64,000 bases of DNA from Bradyrhizobium macuxiense (lineage in GTDB: Bacteria > Pseudomonadota > Alphaproteobacteria > Rhizobiales > Xanthobacteraceae). Both the position numbers and the translations under genes were made by a program. The notes below the pieces were generated by a model, which made no database searches, was not told where the DNA came from, and saw only the letters and a program-made list of their open reading frames with translations. Below, in pieces: positions 63,480 to 64,000 of this stretch (position 1 is its first letter; the number at the start of each line of letters is the position of its first letter). Where the stretch lies: assembly GCF_007993935.1 (NCBI RefSeq), contig NZ_VITY01000016.1:62001-126000 (forward strand), written 5' to 3'.

Positions 63480-64000
63480 TTAATGCCGCGCTTTCCTTGA
63501 CTTTCGAGACGATTCGATTGCGCCAGTCGCCCCGCTTCGAGCCCCCGCAGCCATCGCTTGGGAGCCGCCGAGCAGCTTCGCGTTGAGCCGCCCGCCGGCG
63601 AACAACATATCATCGAGCGCTTCGTGGATATCGGCTGTGATCACTGAATGTCCGCCGTCACGCGCAATGCTTGATTGCGTGATGCGCCGCATCAGCTCCT
63701 TGATGAAAGTGACACTGGCGCCTTCGGTGCTGCGTACGGCCTCAGTAATGATCTCCCCCTCAAGCGGCAGGCCTCCGCTGTAAAGCCGGATCAGCTTGCC
63801 GCGGCTGGCTGCATCCGGCAGCGGCATTTCGATCGCCTGGTCGATGCGGCCGGGGCAATCGGCGAGGGTGACCTCGAGTTGGTCGGGGCGGTTGGTGGTG
63901 AGCACGAAGAGGATATCGGCATCCTCCTTCAAGCCGTCCATTTCATTCAGCAGCTTGCTCAGCAAGGACACCTCGCATGCTGCCAAAATGCTGCGGCTGC
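63480..64000 (-). CDS. AAA-family ATPase, C-terminal part (5' end outside window)
   Basis: The minus strand is open from the right edge to a stop at 63480, about 173 residues. It has LLSKLLNEMDGLKEDADILF, VLTTNRPDQLEVTLADCPGR and IDQAIEMPLPD, the second half of an AAA domain (sensor 1 N in TTNRPD and a GRID arginine-finger region where FtsH/Cdc48 have R-x-G-R). Walker A and B lie outside. The tail is Ala/Ser/Arg-rich. Function unknown. Confidence 0.8.
   Translation of the reverse strand, partial: SRSILAACEVSLLSKLLNEMDGLKEDADILFVLTTNRPDQLEVTLADCPGRIDQAIEMPLPDAASRGKLIRLYSGGLPLEGEIITEAVRSTEGASVTFIKELMRRITQSSIARDGGHSVITADIHEALDDMLFAGGRLNAKLLGGSQAMAAGARSGATGAIESSRKSRKARH

Noticed and set aside
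1..64000. CRISPR arrays, complete insertion sequences, integrases
   Set aside because: I saw no regularly spaced repeats, transposase or integrase genes in the window.

Overview
The window reads as a piece of a Bradyrhizobium-type (Bradyrhizobiaceae, Alphaproteobacteria) symbiosis or nitrogen-fixation island. The reasons are the high GC content, nifDKENX without nifH beside it, a hup/hyp uptake hydrogenase cluster in rhizobial order, NifA/sigma-54 promoters, and an IpaH/NopM-type effector gene of the kind rhizobia deliver by type III secretion. The species is an inference; there is no rRNA gene to test it.

Layout. 1-5.3 kb: two response regulators and a multi-PAS sensor kinase, then an acyltransferase-3 membrane protein, all on the minus strand. 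5.4-22.6 kb: an accessory block rich in defence-type genes, namely a PLD-like protein, a Shango-like locus (TerB-domain protein, AAA-type ATPase, DEAD/DEAH helicase), a TM0106-type RecB nuclease/helicase fusion, an HNH-like protein, a membrane-anchored Mrr-like nuclease, a DUF4238 protein and an AbiE toxin-antitoxin pair with two operator palindromes. A tRNA with a CAU anticodon lies at its right edge. 22.9-29.1 kb: a DNA ligase relic, a vanillate demethylase module (vanA, GntR regulator, vanB) and the NEL-domain effector. 29.7-43 kb: hupSLCDFGH-(I)-K and hypABFCDE. 43.5-47.8 kb: an MFS transporter, a DUF2130 protein, a broken XRE antitoxin and alanine dehydrogenase. 48.1-62.5 kb: ferredoxin-orf-sufBCDS and nifDKENX-DUF269-DUF683-fdxB-Rieske, with NifA sites ahead of the ferredoxin/suf operon and nifD. 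62.5-64 kb: an unknown protein and an AAA ATPase that runs off the window.

How it works together. The suf operon is placed to supply Fe-S clusters under nitrogenase-inducing conditions. nifDK encode the nitrogenase MoFe protein, and nifENX and the small downstream proteins make or carry FeMo-cofactor and electrons. HupSL recycles the H2 that nitrogenase gives off, and hyp/hup accessory proteins build its NiFe centre.

The most striking observations are two rearrangements. First, an internal segment of the Shango-like operon (8133-10839, 2707 bp) is inverted, cutting both the ATPase and helicase genes. Turning it back restores both reading frames exactly, and the junctions share only a 4-bp inverted match. 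Second, in the hup cluster the rubredoxin gene hupI is cut to 38 codons and joined directly to hupK, with hupJ missing. All functional calls are from reading the sequence; no database search was run.
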